Assembly: GCA_011524475.1 (NCBI GenBank) | Contig: WTKG01000144.1 | Location: 1 to 6,996 of the forward strand | Direction of reading: 5' to 3' | Source of the DNA: Demequinaceae bacterium | Lineage (GTDB): Bacteria > Actinomycetota > Actinomycetes > Actinomycetales > Demequinaceae | DNA length: 6,996 nucleotides | Part shown: one piece after another, positions 1 to 6,001 of the stretch | Layout of the letters: each line of letters opens with the position of its first letter | How positions within the stretch are numbered: position 1 is the first letter of the stretch | The notes under the pieces: model-generated | Told to the model about the DNA's origin: nothing | Databases searched by the model: none | The model's input: only the letters and a program-made list of their open reading frames with translations | Position numbers and translations under genes: made by a program

Positions 1-364
1 GTTCAATGTGGTGATCACGACCGCGAAGGTACCTGGGCGTAAGCCGCCCGTGCTGGTGGCGAAGAACGCGGTGGCAGCCATGCAGCCCGGCACGGTGGTG
101 GTAGACATCGCGGCATCCGACCTGGGCGGCAACTTAGTGGGTTCCAAGCCAGACCAAACTGTGACCACCAAGAACGGGGTCACGATTATTGGTGCCGGAA
201 GCATCGAATCCTCCGCAGGCGCAGGTGCCTCCCAGGCATACAGCAAGAACCTTGCGAACGTGCTGGAATCCCTGGTCACCGATGGCTCACTTGATCTGAA
301 AGAAGACGACGAGGTGCTGGACGCCATCTGGGTGCGCGCACAGAAGAAAGGAGACGCAGCGTGA
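1..364 (+). CDS. pntAA: NAD(P) transhydrogenase subunit alpha part 1 (PntAA), 3' end only
   Basis: This is the C-terminal part of the soluble NAD(H)-binding domain (dI) of proton-translocating transhydrogenase, which passes hydride between NAD(H) and NADP(H) at the cytoplasmic face of the membrane. The frame is open to the left edge (from base 2), so the real start lies outside. Visible family signatures are ITTAKVPGRKPP, then VVVDIAASDLGGN, and then NGVTIIG followed by a SQAYSKNL segment matching the family's SQLY.xNL. The end is a short acidic-to-basic tail ending in GDAA. One oddity: the segment after TIIG (AGSIESSAGAGAS) lacks the Leu-Pro usually present in the family's 'TxLPSRxPxxAS' stretch. 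Its TGA stop overlaps the GTG start of pntAB by 4 bases (GTGA), implying translational coupling. The split alpha subunit is typical of actinobacteria and alphaproteobacteria, unlike the fused E. coli PntA. Identity is supported by the two downstream partners. Confidence 0.93.
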   Translation, partial: FNVVITTAKVPGRKPPVLVAKNAVAAMQPGTVVVDIAASDLGGNLVGSKPDQTVTTKNGVTIIGAGSIESSAGAGASQAYSKNLANVLESLVTDGSLDLKEDDEVLDAIWVRAQKKGDAA

Positions 365-669
365 GTGTAGAGCTGCTCAACGATCTGGCCTTATTCACGC
401 TTGCGTTATTGGTCGGTTTCGAGGTGATTTCCAAGATTCCTGCCACTCTCCATACCCCGATGATGTCGGGGGCGAACTCGATTCACGGCGTGATCGTGGT
501 GGGTGCAGTAATCATCGCTGGTTTGGCAGATAGCCCGTGGGCATATGTGCTGGCGTTCTTTGCTGCGGCGTTTGCGGCGATGAATGTGGTGGGTGGCTAC
601 GTGGTGACGGACCGCATGCTGGGAATGTTCAAAGCACGCCCCGGCTCCGACAAGGAGGACGGGAAGTAA
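361..669 (+). CDS. pntAB: NAD(P) transhydrogenase subunit alpha part 2 (PntAB)
   Basis: This 102-residue integral membrane protein is the alpha-side part of the proton channel domain (dII). It starts with GTG, preceded by a strong ribosome binding site GAAAGGAG (346-353) at 7 bases. The hallmark stretch PATLHTPMMSGANSIHGVIV (residues 27-46) is nearly invariant in this family. Hydrophobic segments at about residues 8-25, 43-56 and 60-82 give the expected three transmembrane helices, and the protein ends in a charged tail (GSDKEDGK). The length is normal for split PntAB. The stop codon directly abuts the ATG of pntB. It would assemble with PntAA and PntB into the membrane complex that couples proton flow to NADPH formation. 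Confidence 0.95.
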   Translation: MSVELLNDLALFTLALLVGFEVISKIPATLHTPMMSGANSIHGVIVVGAVIIAGLADSPWAYVLAFFAAAFAAMNVVGGYVVTDRMLGMFKARPGSDKEDGK

Positions 670-2106
670 ATGGAAACCCTCAGCACACTGGACGTTATCG
701 TTCGTCTGACCTATCTAGGTGCCGCCGTCACGTTTGTACTCGGCCTGCACATGATGGGCTCACCGCGCACCGCGCGTCGCGGAAACTTCTTGTCCGCAGC
801 CGGTATGGCGGCGGCGATCATTGCCGCAGTTGTGTACCTGGTCTCTGGCGAAGACCCTCACCTCCACGTGACCACGTGGGGCTGGGTTGCTCTTGCCGGC
901 GGCACCGTGGTGGGTGGCCTGTATGGGCTTATCTCCGCACGTGTGGTCGAGATGACTGCCATGCCGCAACTTGTGTCCTTGTTCAACGCCGTCGGTGGCG
1001 GGGCGGCTGCGTTGGTTGCCACCGTGGACTTTATGGATCGCCTGGCCTACGACCAGTCATCCATGGGCGCAGAATTCACGGTGCCTGTGACTCTCGACAT
1101 TTTGATCGGGTCCGTGACTTTCACCGGGTCGCTCATTGCCGCCGGAAAACTACAAGGCTGGGTGCCTGGCAAGCCGATCGTATTTGTGGGGTCCCGCCTG
1201 CTGACTATCGTGAGCGCTCTCGCCTCCCTTGCTGCAGTGGTGTGGGTAGTAGCAGACCCCACTCTCATGGGTCTGCTGCTATTGGTCGTAGCGGCCTCGC
1301 TCTTTGGTGTGCTCATGGTGTTGCCTATCGGCGGCGCCGACATGCCCGTGGTCGTATCACTACTCAACGCATTTACTGGTCTTGCGGTAGCGATGGCGGG
1401 TTTTGTGGTGGACAACGACATCATGATCATCGCCGGTGCTCTCGTGGGAGCCTCTGGTTCCATCCTCACCAAACTCATGGCTGACGCGATGAACCGCCCC
1501 ATCAGCAGCATCATGGTGGGCGGTTTCGGGACTGGAGACGGCCCAGCTGACACCAGCGCCGGGTCCGGTGGAGAAGCACGGCTCATTGGCGTGGACGACG
1601 TAGCCATCCAACTTGCCTACGCCGAGAAAGTCATCATCGTGCCTGGGTACGGACTTGCCGCAGCGCAAGCTCAGCGTGAAGCCGGCGATCTTGGTTCCAT
1701 GCTGGAAGAAAAGGGCATCTCGGTCTACTACGCAATCCACCCGGTCGCCGGGCGCATGCCTGGACACATGAACGTGTTGTTGGCAGAAGCGGACGTCCCG
1801 TACACACAATTGAAAGAGATGGACGACATCAACCCCGAGTTCGAGACGGCCGACGTGGCTTTGGTTGTAGGGGCGAACGACGTGACTAACCCTGCGGCTC
1901 GCCGCCAAGGAAACACCATCTCGGGGATGCCTATCCTCGATGTAGACCATGCCCGCTCCATTGTGGTGATTAAGCGGTCACTGGGCCACGGGTATGCGGG
2001 GCTCGATAATGAGCTCTACACCGACCCCAAGACGGGAATGTTCTTGGGAGATGCGAAAACCGCCCTAAGCGACTTGATCGCTGCAGTCAAGCAGTACGCA
2101 GACTAA
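670..2106 (+). CDS. pntB: NAD(P) transhydrogenase subunit beta (PntB)
   Basis: This full-length 478-residue beta subunit has two parts. Residues about 1-280 form many transmembrane helices of dII, with the conserved MPQLVSLFNAVGG (98-110) and GGADMPVVVSLLNAFTGLA (221-239). Residues about 305-478 form the NADP(H)-binding Rossmann domain dIII. There the hallmark motifs are PGYGLAAAQAQ (325-335), HPVAGRMPGHMNVLLAEADV (357-376), VVGANDVTNPAA (399-410) and KRSLGHGYAGLDN (435-447), followed by FLGDAK (458-463). The KRSL replaces the commoner KRSM, a conservative change. A Gly-rich linker (284-302) joins the two domains. ATG was chosen because it immediately follows the pntAB stop and an AAGGAGG site lies 11 bases upstream (652-658), a slightly long spacing. 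It is the last gene of the operon: only 12 bases follow before the convergent prfB stop. Confidence 0.97.
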   Translation: METLSTLDVIVRLTYLGAAVTFVLGLHMMGSPRTARRGNFLSAAGMAAAIIAAVVYLVSGEDPHLHVTTWGWVALAGGTVVGGLYGLISARVVEMTAMPQLVSLFNAVGGGAAALVATVDFMDRLAYDQSSMGAEFTVPVTLDILIGSVTFTGSLIAAGKLQGWVPGKPIVFVGSRLLTIVSALASLAAVVWVVADPTLMGLLLLVVAASLFGVLMVLPIGGADMPVVVSLLNAFTGLAVAMAGFVVDNDIMIIAGALVGASGSILTKLMADAMNRPISSIMVGGFGTGDGPADTSAGSGGEARLIGVDDVAIQLAYAEKVIIVPGYGLAAAQAQREAGDLGSMLEEKGISVYYAIHPVAGRMPGHMNVLLAEADVPYTQLKEMDDINPEFETADVALVVGANDVTNPAARRQGNTISGMPILDVDHARSIVVIKRSLGHGYAGLDNELYTDPKTGMFLGDAKTALSDLIAAVKQYAD

Positions 2107-2118
2107 CCAGGCAGGGGC

Positions 2119-3231
2119 TTAGGTGGCGTTGCCAGCAGAGGCGCGCCACCGCACCCCCGCCTCGAGAAAACTGTCCAGATCTCCGTCGAATACAGCTTGG
2201 GGATTGCTTGACTCGTGCTCCGTGCGCAGATCCTTCACCATTTGGTAGGGATGAAGCACGTAGGAACGCATCTGGTCGCCCCAACTTGCCTTAATGTCTC
2301 CGGCAAGCTCTTTTTTACGAGCTGCTTCTTCTTCTCGACGCTTGAGTAACAACCGCGACTGCAAGACCCGCATCGCAGCCGCCCTGTTCTGGATCTGCGA
2401 TTTTTCGTTTTGCATAGACACCACGATGCCGGTGGGCAGGTGAGTGATACGCACGGCTGAGTCTGTGGTGTTGACCGATTGCCCTCCTGGGCCGGAGGAT
2501 CGGAATACATCCACTTTGATGTCGGAATCAGGGACCTCGATGTGCTCGGTGTCTTCAATCACGGGAATAACCTCGACCGCAGCAAAGGACGTCTGACGGC
2601 GGCCCTGATTGTCAAAAGGGCTGATGCGCACAAGGCGGTGCGTGCCAGCCTCCACTCCCACCGTGCCAAAGGCATAGGCACCAGAGACCTCGAAGGTTGC
2701 AGACTTGAGCCCCGCTTCTTCCGCATAGGAGGTGTCAAGAACCTTGGCAGCGAAACCAGATTTCTCAGCCCAACGCAGGTACATGCGCAACAACATGTCG
2801 GCAAAATCTGCCGCATCAACGCCCCCCGCTCCCGCACGAATCGTGACCAGGGCATCACGCGCATCCCATTCTCCCGTCATGAGAGTGCGCACCTCTAAAG
2901 TCTTCATGTCGTCGCGAAGGGACGCGAATTCCTGTTCTGCTTCCGCAAAGGTCGCTGCATCGTCACTTTCGGTGGCAAGTTCGACAAGCACTTCCAGATC
3001 ATCGATTCTGCGAGTCATCCGTTCAAGACGGTTGTGCTCCCCCTGGGCTTGCGACAAGGCTTGGGTTACCTGTTGGGCGCGTGCAGCGTCGTCCCATAGG
3101 TCGGGGGCCGCAGCCTGTTCCGACAGTTCCTCGATGCGTGCGCGCAGAGCCTCCGGATCAATCACACTAGTGATGGATGCCAACGTGGCACGCAATGCAG
3201 AGATTTCGGCGGAGAAGTCAGGTGCAGCCAC
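2119..3231 (-). CDS. prfB: Peptide chain release factor 2 (RF2)
   Basis: RF2 recognises UGA and UAA stop codons in the ribosomal A site and triggers release of the finished peptide. The 370-residue product has a helical N-terminal domain (about 1-110). The codon-recognition domain carries the RF2-specific tripeptide SPF (204-206). The catalytic loop [10 protein letters not shown] has GGQ at 249-251, and a basic C-terminal helix region follows ([13 protein letters not shown]). [19 protein letters not shown] (133-151) is also typical. The start is GTG: it is the only in-frame start before an upstream TGA, and it gives the expected N-terminus ([15 protein letters not shown]). The ribosome binding site is poor. 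The frame is continuous, so there is no programmed +1 frameshift as in E. coli prfB. It stands alone here: its 3' neighbour is convergent pntB, not the ftsE-ftsX-smpB group that usually follows it in actinobacteria. Confidence 0.97.
   Translation of the reverse strand: MAAPDFSAEISALRATLASITSVIDPEALRARIEELSEQAAAPDLWDDAARAQQVTQALSQAQGEHNRLERMTRRIDDLEVLVELATESDDAATFAEAEQEFASLRDDMKTLEVRTLMTGEWDARDALVTIRAGAGGVDAADFADMLLRMYLRWAEKSGFAAKVLDTSYAEEAGLKSATFEVSGAYAFGTVGVEAGTHRLVRISPFDNQGRRQTSFAAVEVIPVIEDTEHIEVPDSDIKVDVFRSSGPGGQSVNTTDSAVRITHLPTGIVVSMQNEKSQIQNRAAAMRVLQSRLLLKRREEEAARKKELAGDIKASWGDQMRSYVLHPYQMVKDLRTEHESSNPQAVFDGDLDSFLEAGVRWRASAGNAT
2122..2150. terminator. possible bidirectional hairpin at the pntB/prfB convergence
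   Basis: GGTGGCG (2122-2128) pairs with CGCCACC (2144-2150), and an inner GCC (2131-2133) pairs with GGC (2140-2142) across a small internal loop, leaving a 6-base apical loop. It lies just past the pntB stop and inside the last codons of prfB, so it could slow transcripts arriving from either side. No T-tract follows on either strand, so it is not a classical intrinsic terminator. Its existence as sequence is certain; its function is a guess. Confidence 0.3.
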
Positions 3232-3359
3232 GCGGGCAAGCCTACGGGAGTGGAGCGTCTGCCTCTGCCCGAACGTTCACAGATCGCTATCATGACAACC
3301 GTGGTGATAGGTAGCGACGAGGTAACCGGCGCAGGTAGTGCCCAGGGAGGCCGAGGGTG
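3232..3359. promoter_or_regulatory. divergent intergenic region between prfB and the binding-protein gene
   Basis: This short region must hold promoters for both flanking genes. On the + strand, TATCAT (3288-3293) is a reasonable -10 element about 65 bases before the start, but no good -35 lies 16-18 bases upstream of it. On the - strand I see no convincing promoter. An 8-base palindrome GAACGTTC (3271-3278) is present but too short to call an operator. AGGGAGG (3344-3350) is the ribosome binding site of the + strand gene. Confidence 0.35.
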
Positions 3360-4661
3360 ATGACAGTGGTGACGCGTGCACGTGCAGCGATGTCGGCAGT
3401 AGCGGTGTGTGCCCTCACGTTGACGGCATGCACGGCAGGAAGTGGTGGGACTGCTGTGGAAGATCGGGACCCGGTCACCCTCACGGTGGCAAGCTGGACA
3501 TCCGCCGGAATCGACGCCGTAGTGGACCTGTACCAAGAGGAATACCCTCACGTCACCATCGAACTCACCACGACTGACTACACGGCCCATCACGACTCTT
3601 TGCGGCAAACCATTTCTGCTGGAGTCGGTGCACCTCATGTGGCTGTTATCGATGAGGGCTTCATTACCGGCTTTGCCCAGTCCCCCGACGATTTTGTGAA
3701 CCTACTCGATTACGGTGCCGCGAAATTCGAAAACAATTACCACCCGTGGAAGTGGCAGCAGTCTGCAAATCCAGACGGAAGTTACCAAATGGCGTTAGGT
3801 GGTTCCGTGGGGGGCCTCGCTTTGTGTTATCGACGCGATCTTTTTGCAGAAGCAGGCTTGCCAACTGACCGTCAGGACGTGTGGACTGCCACTGGTGACA
3901 CGTGGGAGGGGCTCATAGAACTAGGGAAGCAATACCTCGCCGCAACGGGGGATCCGTTTTTTGACGATGCGGCAGGTATTGCCAATATCGTCGCCACCCA
4001 AGACGGCGTGGGCTACTTCACTCCTGAAGGTGAGCTCACCATCGATGGTGCCGAAGATGCTTTCGCCACGGGGCTTTCCGCCATCACGTCAGGCACCTCA
4101 GCAGGTATCCCCACACTGCGAGACGAGTGGAACGAAGGCCTCACCTCCGGCACTTTCGCCGTCACAGCATGCCCATCGTGGATGGTGCCGTTTATTGCAA
4201 ACGTGGTCCAGGAGGCGGAATCCGACGCGGAGTGGGACATCACAGAGCTTCCCGGGCCAGGCGGCAACTGGGGCGGTAATTTCTATGCGATCCCCAATCA
4301 AGCGGATGCCGAGACGCTGCAAGAGGCGTACCGATTTGTCGAATGGTTGGCGCAAGGGGACCAACAGTTGGCGCTTTTCCAGGCGGTAGGTGCGATCCCT
4401 GCGCAAACGGCACTCTATGTAGACGAGGGGATTCAAAGCTATACCTTTGAGGCCTTCAACGACGCCCCTATCGGTCAGATTTTCGCGAAATCTGCAGACG
4501 ACTTAAATACTGCAATTTGGTATGCCCCGCGACATAACGACATCCGATCTGTGATCGAAACTGTGTTGACGGACATCCAGGCCGGGTCTGTGGCGCCAGC
4601 AGATGGCTGGGAACGCGTAGTAGCCGCCGCTCAACTCGTCGCGGACTCTGGGACTCCGTAA
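3360..4661 (+). CDS. Carbohydrate ABC transporter substrate-binding lipoprotein (family 1, CebE-like), orphan
   Basis: This is an extracytoplasmic solute-binding protein, anchored as a lipoprotein, that would deliver a sugar or oligosaccharide to an ABC importer. ATG was chosen (433 residues), with AGGGAGG 9 bases upstream; the GTG immediately before it is an equally possible start. The N-terminus is a lipoprotein signal: basic TRARAA, a hydrophobic core, lipobox L-T-A-C with Cys24 as the lipidation site, then a small/polar linker (TAGSGGTA). VTLTVASWTSAGIDAVVDLYQ opens the binding domain. GGLALCYRRDLFAEAGLPTD (151-170), ACPSWM (270-275) and LPGPGGNWGG (297-306) resemble actinobacterial cellobiose/oligosaccharide binding proteins of the CebE type; the ligand itself is inferred. 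Mature-protein cysteines are Cys156 and Cys271. No permease or ATPase gene adjoins: prfB is divergent upstream and a pilus gene is convergent 8 bases downstream. The protein must share a transporter encoded elsewhere, or act as a sensor or scavenger. Confidence 0.9.
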   Translation: MTVVTRARAAMSAVAVCALTLTACTAGSGGTAVEDRDPVTLTVASWTSAGIDAVVDLYQEEYPHVTIELTTTDYTAHHDSLRQTISAGVGAPHVAVIDEGFITGFAQSPDDFVNLLDYGAAKFENNYHPWKWQQSANPDGSYQMALGGSVGGLALCYRRDLFAEAGLPTDRQDVWTATGDTWEGLIELGKQYLAATGDPFFDDAAGIANIVATQDGVGYFTPEGELTIDGAEDAFATGLSAITSGTSAGIPTLRDEWNEGLTSGTFAVTACPSWMVPFIANVVQEAESDAEWDITELPGPGGNWGGNFYAIPNQADAETLQEAYRFVEWLAQGDQQLALFQAVGAIPAQTALYVDEGIQSYTFEAFNDAPIGQIFAKSADDLNTAIWYAPRHNDIRSVIETVLTDIQAGSVAPADGWERVVAAAQLVADSGTP

Positions 4662-4669
4662 CCCCACCC

Positions 4670-5137
4670 TTAATACGCGCGGGCTGCTGACGTTACTTCG
4701 AGAATCACTCCAGAACCCCACGGGGCAAGCACATCGAGCGCAAATGGTAATTCGGAGCGGGCTCTCAGGGTCACTACTACTGTGAAACCGTCAGGAGAGA
4801 CCACGGAAGTCACCTGCACGTCTGTAAGGCCGTAGCGACGTTCCTGACGTGCCACTTCGGCCGTAACCGCGTCGATCAGTGTGTCTTGATCGAGGACTAC
4901 TGCTCTTTCACGTATGGGCTCCGGAATCCGGCCAGCGTAGTAATCCTCCAGGTCAAGAGTGTCTGCCACATCGAGCGCCACATCATCAGCCAGACGTAAC
5001 AACCGCACATGATCAAGGTGAACAGAGGTCGCAGAAGCCGCGACCAACACAATCAGAACCACCCCGAGCGAAAGCCCCAAAGTGAGCAGGGAAATATTTC
5101 CCTCCTCGCCACCGTGACGAAAACGTCCCTTCCTCAC
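4670..5137 (-). CDS. TadG-like (TadE/G N-terminal) pilus-assembly protein
   Basis: This is a small membrane-anchored protein of the tad locus, 155 residues from the start chosen here. GTG at 5137 was chosen because it overlaps the upstream stop by 4 bases (GTGA) and has GGGAG 6 bases before it. A longer reading from 5206 would add a low-complexity Cys/Gly stretch that is probably just the upstream gene read in another frame. A basic N-terminus (RKGRFRHGGEE) leads to Gly13 and a hydrophobic helix (about 16-36), as in the putative Flp TadE/G-like family. An outer domain follows with predicted alternating helix and strand (VQVTSVV, FTVVVTLRA, GVILEVTS). The residue 5 past Gly13 is Leu18, not Glu, so it lacks the E5 of true TadE proteins. 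It is probably a minor pseudopilin or pilus-associated anchor. The family call rests on N-terminal architecture and position, so the exact role is uncertain. Confidence 0.72.
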   Translation of the reverse strand: MRKGRFRHGGEEGNISLLTLGLSLGVVLIVLVAASATSVHLDHVRLLRLADDVALDVADTLDLEDYYAGRIPEPIRERAVVLDQDTLIDAVTAEVARQERRYGLTDVQVTSVVSPDGFTVVVTLRARSELPFALDVLAPWGSGVILEVTSAARAY

Positions 5138-5628
5138 TGCGCTCTCCCATAATCCTCCACCGCAGCAGCACCAGACGCTGACACCGTGACCAGTGCCGGA
5201 AGCCACGCATCCACCACGCTAGGGAACCCCGGAAAGGTCACCTCCACGCCCACAACGGCAACAATGTCGGAGCCGGGAGCAAAACACTGAGCAGAAGAGC
5301 AGGACAAATCCACCACCACATTGCGGTCAAGCTCGAAACCAAAATCTTCTGCCGCCACTGCGGTGGCCGCGTGCGCACGTGCGGAGGCGAGGGCAAGGGC
5401 CTCGCGACGCGTCGCTCCATTTTCTATTGCCGCAACGCCTTCCACTACCGCCACACGAGCCGCCTCACGGGCCGAGAGTTCGGCAGTAAACGTTGCCGAT
5501 TGAATCTGCGCCAACGCCACAATCATGTACACCACAGGAACGAGCATCACTACAGAGATACCGATGAATTCCACGATCGCCCCACCGGAGTCGTCCCATC
5601 GGCGCCTAGTCACGGAAGGTTTCCACAT
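5134..5628 (-). CDS. TadE/TadF-like pseudopilin
   Basis: This is a 164-residue pseudopilin of the tad pilus system. ATG at 5628 was chosen: GGAAGG lies 8 bases upstream, and the resulting N-terminus is short and basic (MWKPSVTRRRWDD). The GTG at 5646 is a weaker alternative. The prepilin-like signal is Gly15 followed by GAIVEF, which places Glu20 at +5 of the predicted mature protein, as in TadE and TadF. The adjacent hydrophobic helix spans about 21-42. Then comes an amphipathic Ala-rich helix (SAREAARVAVVEG), and a beta-rich periplasmic domain with a cysteine pair, Cys110 and Cys115 (SCSSAQCF), that could form a disulfide. The start lies inside the tadE-like gene (23-base overlap), and the end overlaps the next gene by 4 bases. 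Prepilin peptidase (TadV/CpaA) would be needed to process it and is not in this window. Confidence 0.82.
   Translation of the reverse strand: MWKPSVTRRRWDDSGGAIVEFIGISVVMLVPVVYMIVALAQIQSATFTAELSAREAARVAVVEGVAAIENGATRREALALASARAHAATAVAAEDFGFELDRNVVVDLSCSSAQCFAPGSDIVAVVGVEVTFPGFPSVVDAWLPALVTVSASGAAAVEDYGRAQ
5144..5148 (-). promoter_or_regulatory. ribosome binding site setting the TadG-like start
   Basis: GGGAG on the - strand lies 6 bases before the GTG at 5137. It supports the short, 4-base-overlapping start over the upstream GTG at 5206. Confidence 0.6.
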
Positions 5629-6001
5629 ATGAGCGGCCTTCCACACTCAGCACCTCTGGCCCCCACAATCCGACAACCGGCAACGGCGCCTCAATCGTGA
5701 CTGTCACCAGAGGGCCATGTTCTGATGCCTCTCTGCGCACGTGCACCTCCACGGGGTATGCCCCCAGAGCCATGTCGATAATGGCGTGAGCACGTTCGGC
5801 TGCTGCGATGTCGTCATGGTCCGCGAGTGCCCCTACCCGAGCAGACTCGGCCGCCGCAGAGATCAACGTGTTACGCACATGCAACGCCAACGCAAGTTGC
5901 AACACCATTCCGAAAAGCAACGTGACCAGGGCCGCCACGAGCGTGAATTCCGCCGCAGCACTACCGGAGTCACGTGCTCTACGGACCGCTGACGCCCGCA
6001 A
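5606..6001 (-). CDS. tadE: TadE-like pseudopilin
   Basis: This TadE family protein is 131 residues from the TTG chosen here. The N-terminus (MRASAVRRARDSG) is short and basic. Gly13 is followed by SAAAEF, giving Glu18 at +5, the canonical TadE processing and assembly signature. The hydrophobic helix runs from about 19 to 40, followed by the family-typical HVRNTLISAAAESARVGAL (compare the usual 'AARAGAR' motif). A beta-rich C-terminal part follows (VTVTIEAPLPVVGLWGPEVLSVEGRSYVE). The start is uncertain. No ATG or GTG exists in frame and no ribosome binding site precedes TTG 6001. A TTG at 6061 would add a 20-residue, Trp/Arg-rich extension that is read from the pilin-like gene in another frame and looks unlike a leader. 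With the chosen start the gene overlaps its upstream neighbour by 23 bases, so translation is probably coupled. It is predicted to be a minor pilus component or pilus-assembly factor. Confidence 0.8.
   Translation of the reverse strand: MRASAVRRARDSGSAAAEFTLVAALVTLLFGMVLQLALALHVRNTLISAAAESARVGALADHDDIAAAERAHAIIDMALGAYPVEVHVRREASEHGPLVTVTIEAPLPVVGLWGPEVLSVEGRSYVETFRD
5637..5642 (-). promoter_or_regulatory. ribosome binding site setting the second TadE/F start
   Basis: GGAAGG on the - strand lies 8 bases before ATG 5628, embedded in the 5' flank inside the upstream gene's 3' coding sequence. It favours this ATG over the GTG at 5646, which would overlap the site itself. Confidence 0.55.

Noticed and set aside
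537..1484. A long + strand open frame of 315 codons across pntAB and pntB
   Set aside because: It is read in another frame inside well-recognised pnt genes and its product is rich in Arg, Cys and His with no domain, typical of a GC-rich shadow frame.
1047..1607. A 186-codon open frame antisense to pntB
   Set aside because: Low-complexity Ser/Thr/Ala/Pro product exactly opposite conserved pntB codons; no start signal or family resemblance.
3150..3231. Programmed +1 frameshift at the start of prfB
   Set aside because: The frame runs unbroken from GTG 3231 to the stop and no in-frame early TGA interrupts it.
3271..3278. Palindrome GAACGTTC as a LexA or LacI-type operator
   Set aside because: Only 8 bases with no flanking symmetry; it does not match the spaced actinobacterial SOS box and is expected by chance at this length.
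2732..3295. A + strand frame of 187 codons antisense to prfB
   Set aside because: Ser/Ala/Arg-rich shadow of the conserved prfB frame; the prfB motifs SPF and GGQ make the - strand the coding one.
5138..5206. 23-residue N-terminal extension of the TadG-like protein with a CCC run and Gly stretch
   Set aside because: It is the 3' end of the upstream pseudopilin gene read in another frame; a ribosome binding site and 4-base overlap support the later GTG.
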